Source: Actinoplanes sp040639655
Lineage (GTDB): Bacteria; Actinomycetota; Actinomycetes; Mycobacteriales; Micromonosporaceae
Direction: 5' to 3'
NCBI RefSeq assembly: GCF_040639655.1
Contig: NZ_JBFAAI010000001.1
Span: 248,001 to 312,000 of the forward strand
Length of the DNA stretch: 64,000 nt
Program-made: the position numbers and the translations under genes
Part shown: piece by piece, positions 57,162 through 64,000 of the stretch
Layout: every line of letters starts with the position of its first letter
Position numbering within the stretch: the stretch's first letter is position 1
Notes under the pieces: model-generated
The model's database searches: none
The model's input: only the letters and a program-made list of their open reading frames with translations
Told to the model about the DNA's origin: nothing

Positions 57162-57616
57162 GCTTCGCTCCGCTTCGGGTCGTTGACGGTTCCGGCGGCG
57201 TTCCGCGCTTTGGCGGTGACGGCGAGTTCGTCCAGTGAGGCCTGATCGGTTCGCAAGTCGTGAGCCTTGACAGTGGCGGCGTGACGTTCGGCCATCATCT
57301 CCACGGCCCGGCGCCGCTTGGCGGCGTCGGCGAGGGCGGACAGTTTCTCCTGTTCGATCTCCTCGGCGCTGGTCACCATCCGCTGGGCGTCGAAGAGCCC
57401 CGCCGCGAGCGACTGCCGGGCGACCAGCGCCGCGACCATGGCCCGGGCCGAACCCTCGGACGGTGCGTCCGCGCCGACGAGGTCCAGCTTGCGACGCTTG
57501 ACGAGGGCCTCGGCGGCACGGGTCTCGGCGCGGGACTGAATCACGGCGCCACGGGCGGCGTCCTCCTGTGCCTTGCGGGCGCGCAGCACGGGTGCCAGTC
57601 GGAACAGGCGGTTCAA
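57158..57616 (-). CDS. fliJ: Flagellar export chaperone FliJ (TTG start)
   Basis: 152 residues, almost entirely helical, with the FliJ opening FRLAPVLRARKAQEDAARGAV and an EEIEQEKLSALADAAKRRRAVEMMAERHAATVKAH coiled coil. FliJ is the stalk of the export ATPase complex with FliI and FliH. The TTG start is six bases after a perfect AGGAGG. It is separated from fliI by an unusual 314-bp gap that contains its own promoter. Confidence 0.87.
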   Translation of the reverse strand: MNRLFRLAPVLRARKAQEDAARGAVIQSRAETRAAEALVKRRKLDLVGADAPSEGSARAMVAALVARQSLAAGLFDAQRMVTSAEEIEQEKLSALADAAKRRRAVEMMAERHAATVKAHDLRTDQASLDELAVTAKARNAAGTVNDPKRSEA

Positions 57617-57658
57617 CGTTGGCCTCCTAGCGGGGCCGGTGGGCCCTCACCTAGCCGC

Positions 57659-57684
57659 TTCGGTCCGCCCGCCGAACCCCTGAG
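57659..57684 (-). promoter_or_regulatory. FliA-like promoter of fliJ-hydrolase-fliK
   Basis: On the minus strand CTCA (57681-57684), a 16-base spacer and ACCGAA (57659-57664), one base off GCCGAA. It lies 43 bases before the fliJ TTG, which explains why fliJ-hydrolase-fliK can be expressed separately from the flgB-fliI unit. Confidence 0.65.
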
Positions 57685-57880
57685 GCCTGCACCGACTTCG
57701 CTACCGACCTGCCAGGGCCGCTTTTCTCAAGGCCGCCGTTCGCTGCCGCCCGCTGCTTCTCCGGCGCCGCCTGCGGTGTTCGGGCCCGCACACGGCCGCT
57801 GCGCCCTCCGCGCCGCCGTGGCCCCGGCCGCGACGGGTGGGCGCGGTGCACGATTCGCTCCCGCTCAACCCCAGCCGGCG
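57685..57880. other. Non-coding gap between fliI and fliJ, rest of region
   Basis: No gene seen. GC- and C/T-rich on the plus strand, with many GCCGC words but no open frame having a ribosome site. It lies between the repeat after fliI and the fliJ promoter. Confidence 0.5.
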
Positions 57881-57930
57881 CGTACGGCTGTCTCGGGCGC
57901 TTTGAGGCAGCGGTGTGGTCCAGCTCGGGG
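57881..57930 (-). repeat. Post-stop hairpin repeat, copy B (after fliI)
   Basis: In the fliI sense this starts directly after the TGA and carries the blocks CCCCGAGCTGGAC, CACCGCTGCCTCA and CGAGACAGC in the same order as copy A at 17892-17950. The stem is weaker here (ACCGCTG against CAGCCGT). Same position relative to a stop codon, different gene. Confidence 0.65.
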
Positions 57931-59238
57931 TCAGCAGGTTGCTATCAGCGCTCTTAGGGCGGCCCAGGCCGAGTCTGCGGTGGTGCGGTCGTCGAGGCCC
58001 TGGCGGAGGAAGGCGCTGATCTGCGGCCACGCGGCGTTGGCCCGGTCGGCGTCGTGGTTCGTGCCGGGCACGTAGGCGCCGATCTCGACGAGTTCGCGCA
58101 CGTCGCGGTGCGCGGCCATCAGACGGCGCAGCTCGGTGGCGTCGGCCCGCTGCTGCGGTGTGGTGATCTTGTTGGCGACCCGGGAGATCGAGTCCAGCGC
58201 CTGGATCGCCGGGAAGTGCCCGGCAGTGGCCAGCTTGCGGTCCAGCACGATGTGACCGTCCAGGATGGACCGGGCCGCGTCGGCGATCGGCTCGTTGTGG
58301 TCGTCGCCCTCGACCAGCACCGTGTAGAGGCCGGTGATGCTGCCCCGGGCGCCCGGCCCGGCCCGTTCCAGCAGCGAGGCGAGCATCGCGAAGACCGACG
58401 GCGGATAGCCGCGGGTGGCCGGCGGCTCGCCGACCGACAGTCCGACCTCACGCTGCGCCATGGCCGCACGGGTCACACTGTCCATCATCAGCAACACGTC
58501 GGCGCCCTCGTCGCGGTAGTACTCGGCGATCCTGGTGGCCACCGCACCGGCCCGCAGCCGGACCAGCGGTGGGGTGTCCGAGGTGGCGATCACCAGCACT
58601 GAACGGGCCAGACCCTCCGGTCCGAGGTCGTGCTCGATGAACTCGCGTACCTCCCGGCCGCGCTCGCCGACCAGGGCGACCACGTTCAGTTCGGCCGCGG
58701 TACCCCGGGTGATCTGGCTCATCAGGGTCGACTTGCCGACGCCGGAACCGGCGAAGATGCCGATCCGCTGGCCCTTGCCGCACGGGACGAGGGTGTCGAG
58801 AACGCGTACCCCGAGAGACATCTGCTCGCCCACGAGCTGCCGTTCCATCGCCGAGGGCGGTGCCGCGTCGATCGGGACCATCTGGCCGCGCAGCGGCGGC
58901 CCGCCGTCCATCGGGCGGCCCAGCCCGTCCAGGATGCGTCCGCGCAGGTCGGGGCCGACAGAGACGCGCAGCGGGCCGCCGGTGCTGAAGGCCGGGGTCC
59001 CGGCGCCCATGCCGGCGATCGGGCCGAGCGGCATGCAGGACAGTCGTTCCCCGTCGAGCGCGGCCACCTCGGCCAGGACGGTGCCCGGCCCGGTACCGAT
59101 CCGCAGCAGGTCGCCGACGTTGGCCTTCAGACCGCTCACCGTCACCCGCAGTCCGACAGCGCCGGTGACCCGCCCACTGACAAGTGGGCGGGCCGCCTCG
59201 ATCGCGTTGTGCAGACGGTGCTGGAAGAGATCGGTCAT
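57931..59238 (-). CDS. fliI: Flagellar export ATPase FliI
   Basis: 435 residues from the ATG giving MTDLFQHRLHNAIEAARP. F1-beta-like ATPase: Walker A IGIFAGSGVGKSTLMSQI, ERGREVREFIE, Walker B VLLMMDSVTRAAMAQREVGLSVGEPPATRGYPPSVF, which is the FliI/YscN signature, and SITGLYTVLVEGDDHNEPIADAARSILDGHIVL. It energises export with FliH and FliJ. Start is 10 bases from the fliH stop. Confidence 0.96.
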   Translation of the reverse strand: MTDLFQHRLHNAIEAARPLVSGRVTGAVGLRVTVSGLKANVGDLLRIGTGPGTVLAEVAALDGERLSCMPLGPIAGMGAGTPAFSTGGPLRVSVGPDLRGRILDGLGRPMDGGPPLRGQMVPIDAAPPSAMERQLVGEQMSLGVRVLDTLVPCGKGQRIGIFAGSGVGKSTLMSQITRGTAAELNVVALVGERGREVREFIEHDLGPEGLARSVLVIATSDTPPLVRLRAGAVATRIAEYYRDEGADVLLMMDSVTRAAMAQREVGLSVGEPPATRGYPPSVFAMLASLLERAGPGARGSITGLYTVLVEGDDHNEPIADAARSILDGHIVLDRKLATAGHFPAIQALDSISRVANKITTPQQRADATELRRLMAAHRDVRELVEIGAYVPGTNHDADRANAAWPQISAFLRQGLDDRTTADSAWAALRALIATC

Positions 59239-59248
59239 GGGTTGTCCT

Positions 59249-59917
59249 CTACAGGCGCAGCGCCTCGCGGGCCCGCTCCACCGCCGCGGCGATGGTGGCG
59301 TCGACGGTCGCGGTGCCGGTCTCGGCGACCGCGTCCCCAGGCTGCAGCCCGGGGTCGGGGCGCAGCGTGATCCTGCGGCCCTCGAAGTCGAAGTCCTGGC
59401 CGGAACCCTCACCGACCAGGTTGCGGTAGTCCTCCGGGTGCAGACTGACCGTCACGTCACCGTGCTCGGGCGCGGCGGTCATCGCCCGGCGCAGCGCGTC
59501 CGCACCCCGTTCCGGGTCCTCGCGCATGCTCCGGCCGATGATCGCCTCGGCCAGGTCCCAGGCGCTCGCCAGCACGACTTCCTGCAGCTCGGTGAAGGTC
59601 GGCATGAGCTGGTCCTCCAGGCCGGTCACCGCACGGCCGAGGGCGTTCACCGCGCTGGCCAGGGCGGCTGCGCGGCGCTGCTCGTACGCCTCGGCGGAGG
59701 CGGTGGCACGCACCGCGGCCGCCTCGTTGGCCTCCGCGGCCTCGCGCTTGCCCTGCGCCCATCCCTCGGCGTAACCGGTGGTCCGGGCCTGTTGCCGGGC
59801 CCGTGCCACGACCTCCTCGTCGACCGGCGTTTCCTGCCGCAGGTCGATGCCGAACCGTGCGGCGACGATGTTCTCCGCCGCCACCCCGCGGATCACCCGA
59901 TCAGGCGATGAGCTCAT
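59249..59917 (-). CDS. fliH: Flagellar assembly protein FliH
   Basis: 222 residues from the ATG giving MSSSPDRVIRG. A longer start would overlap fliG more. It has the FliH layout: a YAEGWAQGKREAAEANEAAAVRA helix with GxxxG-like spacing and the C-terminal FliI-binding domain (LASAWDLAEAIIGRSMREDPERGADALRRAM, VSLHPEDYRNLVGE, GDAVAETGTATVDATI). It inhibits and anchors FliI. It overlaps fliG by 17 bases. Confidence 0.9.
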   Translation of the reverse strand: MSSSPDRVIRGVAAENIVAARFGIDLRQETPVDEEVVARARQQARTTGYAEGWAQGKREAAEANEAAAVRATASAEAYEQRRAAALASAVNALGRAVTGLEDQLMPTFTELQEVVLASAWDLAEAIIGRSMREDPERGADALRRAMTAAPEHGDVTVSLHPEDYRNLVGEGSGQDFDFEGRRITLRPDPGLQPGDAVAETGTATVDATIAAAVERAREALRL

Positions 59918-60926
59918 CGGCCTCGCCGCCACGCTGGATCTCGATCTGTCCGGAGTCCTCCAGGGTGCGGATGACACTGACGATCTTGGCCTGGGACTCC
60001 TCGACCATCTTCACCTTGACCGGGCCGAGCAGGTCCATCTCCTCGAGCAGGTTCTCCCGGCCGCGTTCGGACAGGTTCTTGGTGACCTTGTCCCGTACGC
60101 CCTCGGGCACGCCCTTGAGAGCGGTGGCCAGGTCGGCCGGCTCCACCTGGCGCAGGATGAGCTGCACCGCGCGGTCCTCGAGGTTGATGATGTCCTCGAA
60201 CATGAACATCCGGCGGCGGATCTCCTCGGCCAGTTCCGGGCTGCGAGCGTCGAGCGCCTCCAGGATGAGCCGCTCGGTGGTGCGGTCGGCGCGGTTGATG
60301 ATGTCCACCAGTGGCTGCAGGCCGCCGACCGTGGACAGCTCGTCCGGCTGGAGCACGCTGGACAGCTTGCGCTGCAGGGCGCTCTCCACCTGGCGGATGA
60401 TGTCCGGCGAGGTACGGTCCATGATCGCGATACGGTGCGCGACCTCGGTCTGCACCTCGAGCGGCAGCCCGGCCAGGATCGACGAGGCCAGCCCGGACGG
60501 GATGTGGGCCAGCACCAGCGCGATGGTCTGCGGGTGCTCGTACTGGACGTAGGAGAGCAGCTGCCGCGGGTCGGCGTGGCTCAGGAAGTTGAACGGGATG
60601 TCGTTCATGGACGCCTCGAGCCGCTCCAGGATGAGCGCCGCCCGCTCCTTGCCGAGCGACGCCTCCAACAGCTCACGGGCGTAGTCCATGCCACCCGACC
60701 CGGCGTATCGGGTGGTGGCCATGGCGTAGAACTCGTCCATCACGTCGTCGACCTGGGCGGGATCGAGCTTGCCCAGCCGAGCCACCTCGGCGGACACCTG
60801 CTCGACCTCTTTGTCGGTCATGTTCGCCATGACCTGGGCCGCGTGTTCCCTTCCGAACTGGACCAGCATGATCGCGGCCTTGCGCACTCCGGTCATGGAG
60901 AGCGTGGTGAGCGCCGGTGTAGTCAA
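59901..60926 (-). CDS. fliG: Flagellar motor switch protein FliG (TTG start)
   Basis: 341 residues. FliG is the rotor protein that contacts MotA. The N-domain is MTGVRKAAIMLVQFGREHAAQVMANM, with the EHPQTIALVLAHI armadillo repeat and the C-domain MFMFEDIINLEDRAVQLILRQVEPADLATALKGVPEGVRDKVTKNLSERGRENLLEEMDLLGPVKVKMVEESQAKIV with the charged torque helix. The TTG start is six bases after AGGAG, and Met11 is a possible internal start. Confidence 0.94.
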   Translation of the reverse strand: MTTPALTTLSMTGVRKAAIMLVQFGREHAAQVMANMTDKEVEQVSAEVARLGKLDPAQVDDVMDEFYAMATTRYAGSGGMDYARELLEASLGKERAALILERLEASMNDIPFNFLSHADPRQLLSYVQYEHPQTIALVLAHIPSGLASSILAGLPLEVQTEVAHRIAIMDRTSPDIIRQVESALQRKLSSVLQPDELSTVGGLQPLVDIINRADRTTERLILEALDARSPELAEEIRRRMFMFEDIINLEDRAVQLILRQVEPADLATALKGVPEGVRDKVTKNLSERGRENLLEEMDLLGPVKVKMVEESQAKIVSVIRTLEDSGQIEIQRGGEADELIA

Positions 60927-60942
60927 CTGTTGCTCCTGTGGT

Positions 60943-62553
60943 TCAGCGGTTGCTCTCGTCGGCGGAGATCCAGCTGCGGATCAGGGACGCCGTCTCGTCC
61001 GGCTTCTCCCGGACCAGGTCCTCGATCTCACGATGACGCTCCTCCCGCGCTTCGTCCGTCTTATCGGCGACTTCAGGAAGCTCCAGCATGTGCGCGGTGG
61101 TGACGTCGATCTCAGCGGCGCGCTGCGCTTCCAGCGCGGCCTGCATCTCCTCCAGGTGCCGACGCTCCTCCTCGGTGAGCTGCTGCTGCCGCTTCTTGGC
61201 GCGGCGGTTGGCCCGCCAGGCCAGCAGGATCAGCATCAGCACCACGAACAGCAGGGCCCCGGTCTGGATCAGTTTGGTCTGCTTGGCCGACTTCTCCGCC
61301 GCGGCGGCCGCGGCGAGCTCGTCCTTGACGGCCTGGGCGGCCGAGTTGTCGAACGGCATGGCGGCGACCGCGATGGTGTCACCCCGGGTCGGGTCGATGC
61401 CGGCCGCCGCGCTGAGCAGCTGCTGGATCTCCTCCGGGTTGATCTGACCGGCCACCTCGCTGTTCAGCATGACCGCGACGTTGAGCCGCTCGATGCTGCC
61501 GGGAGCGTTGCGACGAACTTCCTCGGACTCGTTGAGCTGACGGTTCCGGACCTCGTTCTTGTTCTGGTACTGCCCGGATCCGGCGCCGTTGGGCACCTGG
61601 ATGTTGTCCGGGCCGAGCACGCCGCCACCGGGGGTACCGCTGCCGGCGTAGGTCTCGGTGCTGAGGCTTTCCGACTGGGCGGGTACGGCCGGGTCGGCGC
61701 TGTACTTCTTCTCCCGCACCTCGACCTGGTCGAAGTCGAGCGTGGCGGTCGTGTTGACCACCGCCTGGCCCGGGCCGACGAGGCTGTCGAGCATCCGCTG
61801 CAGCGAGGAGTTGAGACGGTTCTGGAACGCGACGGTCTGCTGCTCGGCGCCGCTGTCCGCGCCGGCCGCGCCGATGGCGTTGCCGCCGCCGGTGGAGAGC
61901 ATCCGCCCGTTCGAGTCGGCGACGGTGACCTGGGTCGGATCGAGACCTTCGACGCTCGAAGCCACCAGATGCACGATCGACTGGACCTGGGCGGTTTCGA
62001 GCGGGTTGTTCGACTTCGAGGCGACCAGGACCGACGCGGTCGGCTTGGACTGGTCGTCGGTGAAGACGTCCTCCTTCGGCATGACGAGGTGCACGGTTGC
62101 CGCCTCGACGCCGTCGATCGACTTGATCGTCTTGGACAGCTCGCCCTCCAGCGCCCGCTGGTAGTTGGCGTGCTGCATGAACTCGCTGGTGGTGATGCCC
62201 TGCTGGTCGAGCAGCGAGTAGCCGGTGCCCTCGTCGTTCGGCAGGCCCTCGCCGGACAGCTGGAGCCGCAGCTGGCTCACCTGCTCGCGCGGCACCAGGA
62301 TGGTCTGACCGTCGTTGGCCAGCTCGTACGGGGTACCCGCCTTCTGCAACGACTCGACGATCGCGCCCGCGTCCTTGGTGGACAGGTTGTTGAACAGGAT
62401 CTGGTAGGACGGCTTGGCCGCCCAGGTGGCGAAGAAGTAGCCACCGACAGCAAGAGCGAGAACCGCGAAGATCGTGACAGCCTTCTGTCCCGGCGTGAAG
62501 GACTTGAAGGTGTCCGTGATGCGGCGTACCGGAGCGGGAAGGCGATCGGTCAT
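60943..62553 (-). CDS. fliF: Flagellar MS-ring protein FliF
   Basis: 536 residues. Membrane segment 1 is at about 29-48 (FAVLALAVGGYFFATW), ring-building motifs follow (YQILFNNLSTKDAGAIVESLQKAGTPYEL, EGELSKTIKSIDGVEAATVHLVMPKEDVF), then membrane segment 2 at about 435-455, and a C-terminal FliG-binding tail ending VREKPDETASLIRSWISAD. The LEGELSKTI and VATVHLVMP blocks are the conserved PrgK/FliF core. It starts one base after the fliE stop. Confidence 0.95.
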   Translation of the reverse strand: MTDRLPAPVRRITDTFKSFTPGQKAVTIFAVLALAVGGYFFATWAAKPSYQILFNNLSTKDAGAIVESLQKAGTPYELANDGQTILVPREQVSQLRLQLSGEGLPNDEGTGYSLLDQQGITTSEFMQHANYQRALEGELSKTIKSIDGVEAATVHLVMPKEDVFTDDQSKPTASVLVASKSNNPLETAQVQSIVHLVASSVEGLDPTQVTVADSNGRMLSTGGGNAIGAAGADSGAEQQTVAFQNRLNSSLQRMLDSLVGPGQAVVNTTATLDFDQVEVREKKYSADPAVPAQSESLSTETYAGSGTPGGGVLGPDNIQVPNGAGSGQYQNKNEVRNRQLNESEEVRRNAPGSIERLNVAVMLNSEVAGQINPEEIQQLLSAAAGIDPTRGDTIAVAAMPFDNSAAQAVKDELAAAAAAEKSAKQTKLIQTGALLFVVLMLILLAWRANRRAKKRQQQLTEEERRHLEEMQAALEAQRAAEIDVTTAHMLELPEVADKTDEAREERHREIEDLVREKPDETASLIRSWISADESNR

Positions 62554-62554
62554 G

Positions 62555-62917
62555 TCAGGCCTGCATCCTCATGATCTCTTGGAAGGCCTCGACGGCCTTG
62601 TTGCGGATCGCCATGGTCAGCTGCAGTCCGAGGGCCGCCTCGGTGGAGGCCATCGTGTACTGCGCCGGGTCGGACAGCCGGCCGTCGGCCACCTGTACGG
62701 CCAGGTCGGCCGCCTTCGTCTGGTTGGCCTGGACGTTCTCGATGCCCTTGGCGAGCATCCCGGCGAAGTCGGCGTTCGGTCCCTGCGGCGCGGCCGGCTC
62801 GGACGCGCCGAGCATGCTGCCCAGGCCGTTGAGGCCGCCAAGTCCGCCGCCGTTGCTGAGTCCGCTGATGGCGGAGAAGCCGCCGATGGGGCTGATCGGT
62901 GAGGTCAAGGTGATCAC
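62555..62917 (-). CDS. fliE: Flagellar hook-basal-body protein FliE
   Basis: 120 residues from a GTG that overlaps the flgC stop (GTGA). The C-terminal half is standard: DFAGMLAKGIENVQANQTKAADLAVQVADGRLSDPAQYTMASTEAALGLQLTMAIRNKAVEAFQEIMRMQA. The N-terminal 40 residues are Gly/Ser/Leu-rich and low in complexity. FliE joins the MS ring to the rod. Confidence 0.93.
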   Translation of the reverse strand: MITLTSPISPIGGFSAISGLSNGGGLGGLNGLGSMLGASEPAAPQGPNADFAGMLAKGIENVQANQTKAADLAVQVADGRLSDPAQYTMASTEAALGLQLTMAIRNKAVEAFQEIMRMQA

Positions 62918-63306
62918 TTCCCGAGGTTGATCGCGGCGGTGTACGACTCGCGGGCGCGATCCACGACCGAGAGGTTGGCCTGGTAGGAACGCTGCGCCAT
63001 CATGAGCTGGGCCATCTGGTCGCCCATGTCGATGTCCGGGCGGCGGACGTAGCCCTCGGCGTCGGCGAGGGGGTTGCCCGGCTCGTGCGCCAGGATGCCC
63101 TCGGCACTGCCGTAGTGGATGCCGGCGACCTCGGCGCCGTTGCCGTCCTGCGCCGCGCGGGCTGCGACGTAGCGCGCCTGGAAGGCGTTCTCGCTGGTCC
63201 GCGTCGTGGTGTTGATGTTGGCGAGGTTGTCGGACACCGCGTCGAGCCACTTGCGGTACACGGTGACGCCGCTGCCGGCGATTCCGATCGCGTTGAAGGT
63301 ACTCAT
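62914..63306 (-). CDS. flgC: Flagellar proximal rod protein FlgC
   Basis: 130 residues, usual length. It opens with FNAIGIAGSGVTVYRKWLDAVSDNLANINTTTRTSENAFQ and ends with DMGDQMAQLMMAQRSYQANLSVVDRARESYTAAINLGK, both FlgC signatures. It sits between flgB (two bases) and fliE (GTGA overlap). Confidence 0.95.
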   Translation of the reverse strand: MSTFNAIGIAGSGVTVYRKWLDAVSDNLANINTTTRTSENAFQARYVAARAAQDGNGAEVAGIHYGSAEGILAHEPGNPLADAEGYVRRPDIDMGDQMAQLMMAQRSYQANLSVVDRARESYTAAINLGK

Positions 63307-63308
63307 CG

Positions 63309-63656
63309 TCAGGCCCCCTTGATGGCTTCGCGCAGCAGGCTGTACTTGCCGTCCAGTGCCCGGATGGCGAGGTTGTAGCGCATCGTGGTGTCGATGTGCG
63401 ACAGCGTCTCCTGGTCGAGGTTGACGTTGTTGCCGTTGAGCCGTGTCGGCTCCAGCGACGTCAGCACACTCGGGGTGACCCCGGCCGGTGAGCGGCCCTG
63501 GGTGACGGCGCTCTGCAGCGCCTCCTCGAACTTGACCTTACGGGCCCGGTAGCCGGGGGTCTCGATGTTGGCGATGTTGTTGGCGATGGCCTGCTGGCGG
63601 GCGGCGAGCCCGGCAACGGCGACGCGCAGTGAAGACGACGAGCGGTCGTCGAACAA
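63309..63656 (-). CDS. flgB: Flagellar proximal rod protein FlgB (TTG start)
   Basis: 115 residues. The conserved rod motif is VAGLAARQQAIANNIANIETPGYRARKVKFEEAL, and the C-terminus ends NNVNLDQETLSHIDTTMRYNLAIRALDGKYSLLREAIKGA, typical FlgB. The TTG start (then FDDRSSSSL) is preceded by GGGGAG at a good distance, and a longer open frame upstream has no ribosome site. It heads the minus-strand flagellar unit. Confidence 0.92.
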   Translation of the reverse strand: MFDDRSSSSLRVAVAGLAARQQAIANNIANIETPGYRARKVKFEEALQSAVTQGRSPAGVTPSVLTSLEPTRLNGNNVNLDQETLSHIDTTMRYNLAIRALDGKYSLLREAIKGA

Positions 63657-63735
63657 GGTTTTCTCCCCAGTCGATCCGTTCAGGTCGCCGATCCTTGGCT
63701 TCTGAAGTTGAGCAATCCGTGCTCGTACCCTGCAG

Positions 63736-63761
63736 TTCGGCGAGCTCGCCGATCCGCTGAG
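63736..63761 (-). promoter_or_regulatory. FliA-like promoter of flgB-fliI
   Basis: Minus strand: CTCA (63758-63761), a 16-base spacer, and GCCGAA (63736-63741), a full match to CTCA-N15-17-GCCGAA. It predicts a leader of about 70 bases before flgB. Confidence 0.78.
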
Positions 63762-63767
63762 TACCAA

Positions 63768-63788
63768 CCGGTTGCCGGAGGGTTGCAC
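63768..63788 (-). promoter_or_regulatory. TcrA-box-like direct repeat upstream of flgB
   Basis: Minus strand: GCAACCC, four bases (TCCG), then GCAACCG. This fits the TcrA box as I recall it from Actinoplanes missouriensis, GCA(A/C)CCG-N4-GCA(A/C)CCG, with one mismatch. It ends seven bases upstream of the FliA-like -35 element, a natural place for an activator. Confidence 0.55.
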
Positions 63789-63793
63789 GCGAA

Positions 63794-63828
63794 AAGGTCC
63801 CGGACCCCCCTCGGGGATCCGGGACCTT
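63794..63828 (-). terminator. Terminator of the gene at the right edge
   Basis: AAGGTCCCGGA (63794-63804) pairs perfectly with TCCGGGACCTT (63818-63828), with inner CCCC / GGGG pairing. On the minus strand it follows the stop codon at 63841 and is followed by TTCGCG. It insulates flgB from the gene before it. Confidence 0.82.
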
Positions 63829-63840
63829 CGAGTCTCGGGA

Positions 63841-64000
63841 CTACATGGCGCAATCCAAATAAACCGGACGTTTTACCGCCTCGCCGGTCTCGATCCGCGA
63901 CGTCATCGCCATCTGCTGACGATTCGCGGTGAGCCGGCGGGCGATCTCCTCGGCCACCGCCAGCTGGCGGGTGAGGATCTCGTCGGCACGCGGCTTGAGC
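63841..64000 (-). CDS. Unknown protein, C-terminal 52 residues (start outside window)
   Basis: The frame is open to the right edge and ends TAG. The visible part is helical and charged (LKPRADEILTRQLAVAEEIARR, then TANRQQMAMTSRIETGEAVKRP) and ends VYLDCAM. The following terminator supports a real gene on the minus strand. Function cannot be told from this fragment. Confidence 0.55.
   Translation of the reverse strand, partial: LKPRADEILTRQLAVAEEIARRLTANRQQMAMTSRIETGEAVKRPVYLDCAM

Noticed and set aside
55014..57245. 743-codon plus-strand frame opposite fliK and the hydrolase
   Set aside because: It runs antisense to two well-supported genes, and its low-complexity repeats simply reflect the fliK repeats.
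1..64000. tRNA, rRNA or riboswitch genes
   Set aside because: I read the intergenic stretches and saw no tRNA cloverleaf, rRNA segment or recognisable riboswitch core. Most gaps are too short to hold one.

Overview
The window is high-GC actinobacterial DNA, very probably from Actinoplanes or a close relative in the Micromonosporaceae. The reasons are a mycothiol synthase gene (mycothiol is an actinobacterial thiol), the XRE regulator / HbhA-like / DUF2516 trio known from mycobacteria, an ECF41 sigma factor, and above all a large flagellar and chemotaxis cluster. Actinoplanes makes flagellated sporangiospores, and the flagellar promoters here match the CTCA-N15-17-GCCGAA pattern I recall for Actinoplanes missouriensis FliA.

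Left third (1-31.5 kb) is mainly housekeeping. The 3' end of mshD is followed by a phosphate-regulated pstS-pstC-pstA-pstB operon with PHO boxes upstream. A complete IS200/IS605 element (tnpA and tnpB divergent) sits between pstB and a NUDIX gene whose last codons it has supplied. Next come an oxidoreductase, a low-affinity phosphate transporter with its DUF47 partner, a degenerate PI-PLC-like protein, an ECF41 sigma factor, DUF402, a DinG-like helicase, a second NUDIX protein, tandem repeats, and a block of DsrE, small membrane protein, nitrobindin, class IV PLP enzyme, Fur/Nur-type regulator and YgfZ. Then follow BKACE, asparaginase, the XRE-HbhA-DUF2516 group with a palindromic promoter, an alpha/beta hydrolase, EI24, a macrodomain protein, a GH1 glucosidase with its LacI regulator, murB and a secreted CAP-domain protein.

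Right half (31.8-63.7 kb) is the motility island. A response regulator precedes cheA-cheW-(unknown)-cheB-cheR-cheY-cheX-cheY-(CheX-like). These are followed by flgD-flgE, then flbD-motA-motB-fliL, fliM-fliN-fliO-fliP-fliR-flhB, and flhA-(degenerate FlhF-like)-(small membrane protein), all on the plus strand. A second arm on the minus strand (flgB-flgC-fliE-fliF-fliG-fliH-fliI, then fliJ-hydrolase-fliK) converges on the first at a strong hairpin near 53.8 kb. Together they encode rod, hook, MS ring, switch, export gate, export ATPase, stator and chemotaxis signalling. Flagellin, hook-associated proteins, fliA and, notably, fliQ are not in the window. Seven FliA-like promoters, most of them next to terminators, divide the island into transcription units.

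The most interesting points are: the missing fliQ; an FlhF-like protein that lacks a P-loop; a CheA carrying an MshEN-like (possible c-di-GMP-binding) tandem motif and two CheW domains; NPVH in place of NPTH in FlhB; an unknown 290-residue protein inside the che operon; a hairpin repeat found directly after the stop codons of two unrelated genes; and clustered TTG start codons in flagellar genes.
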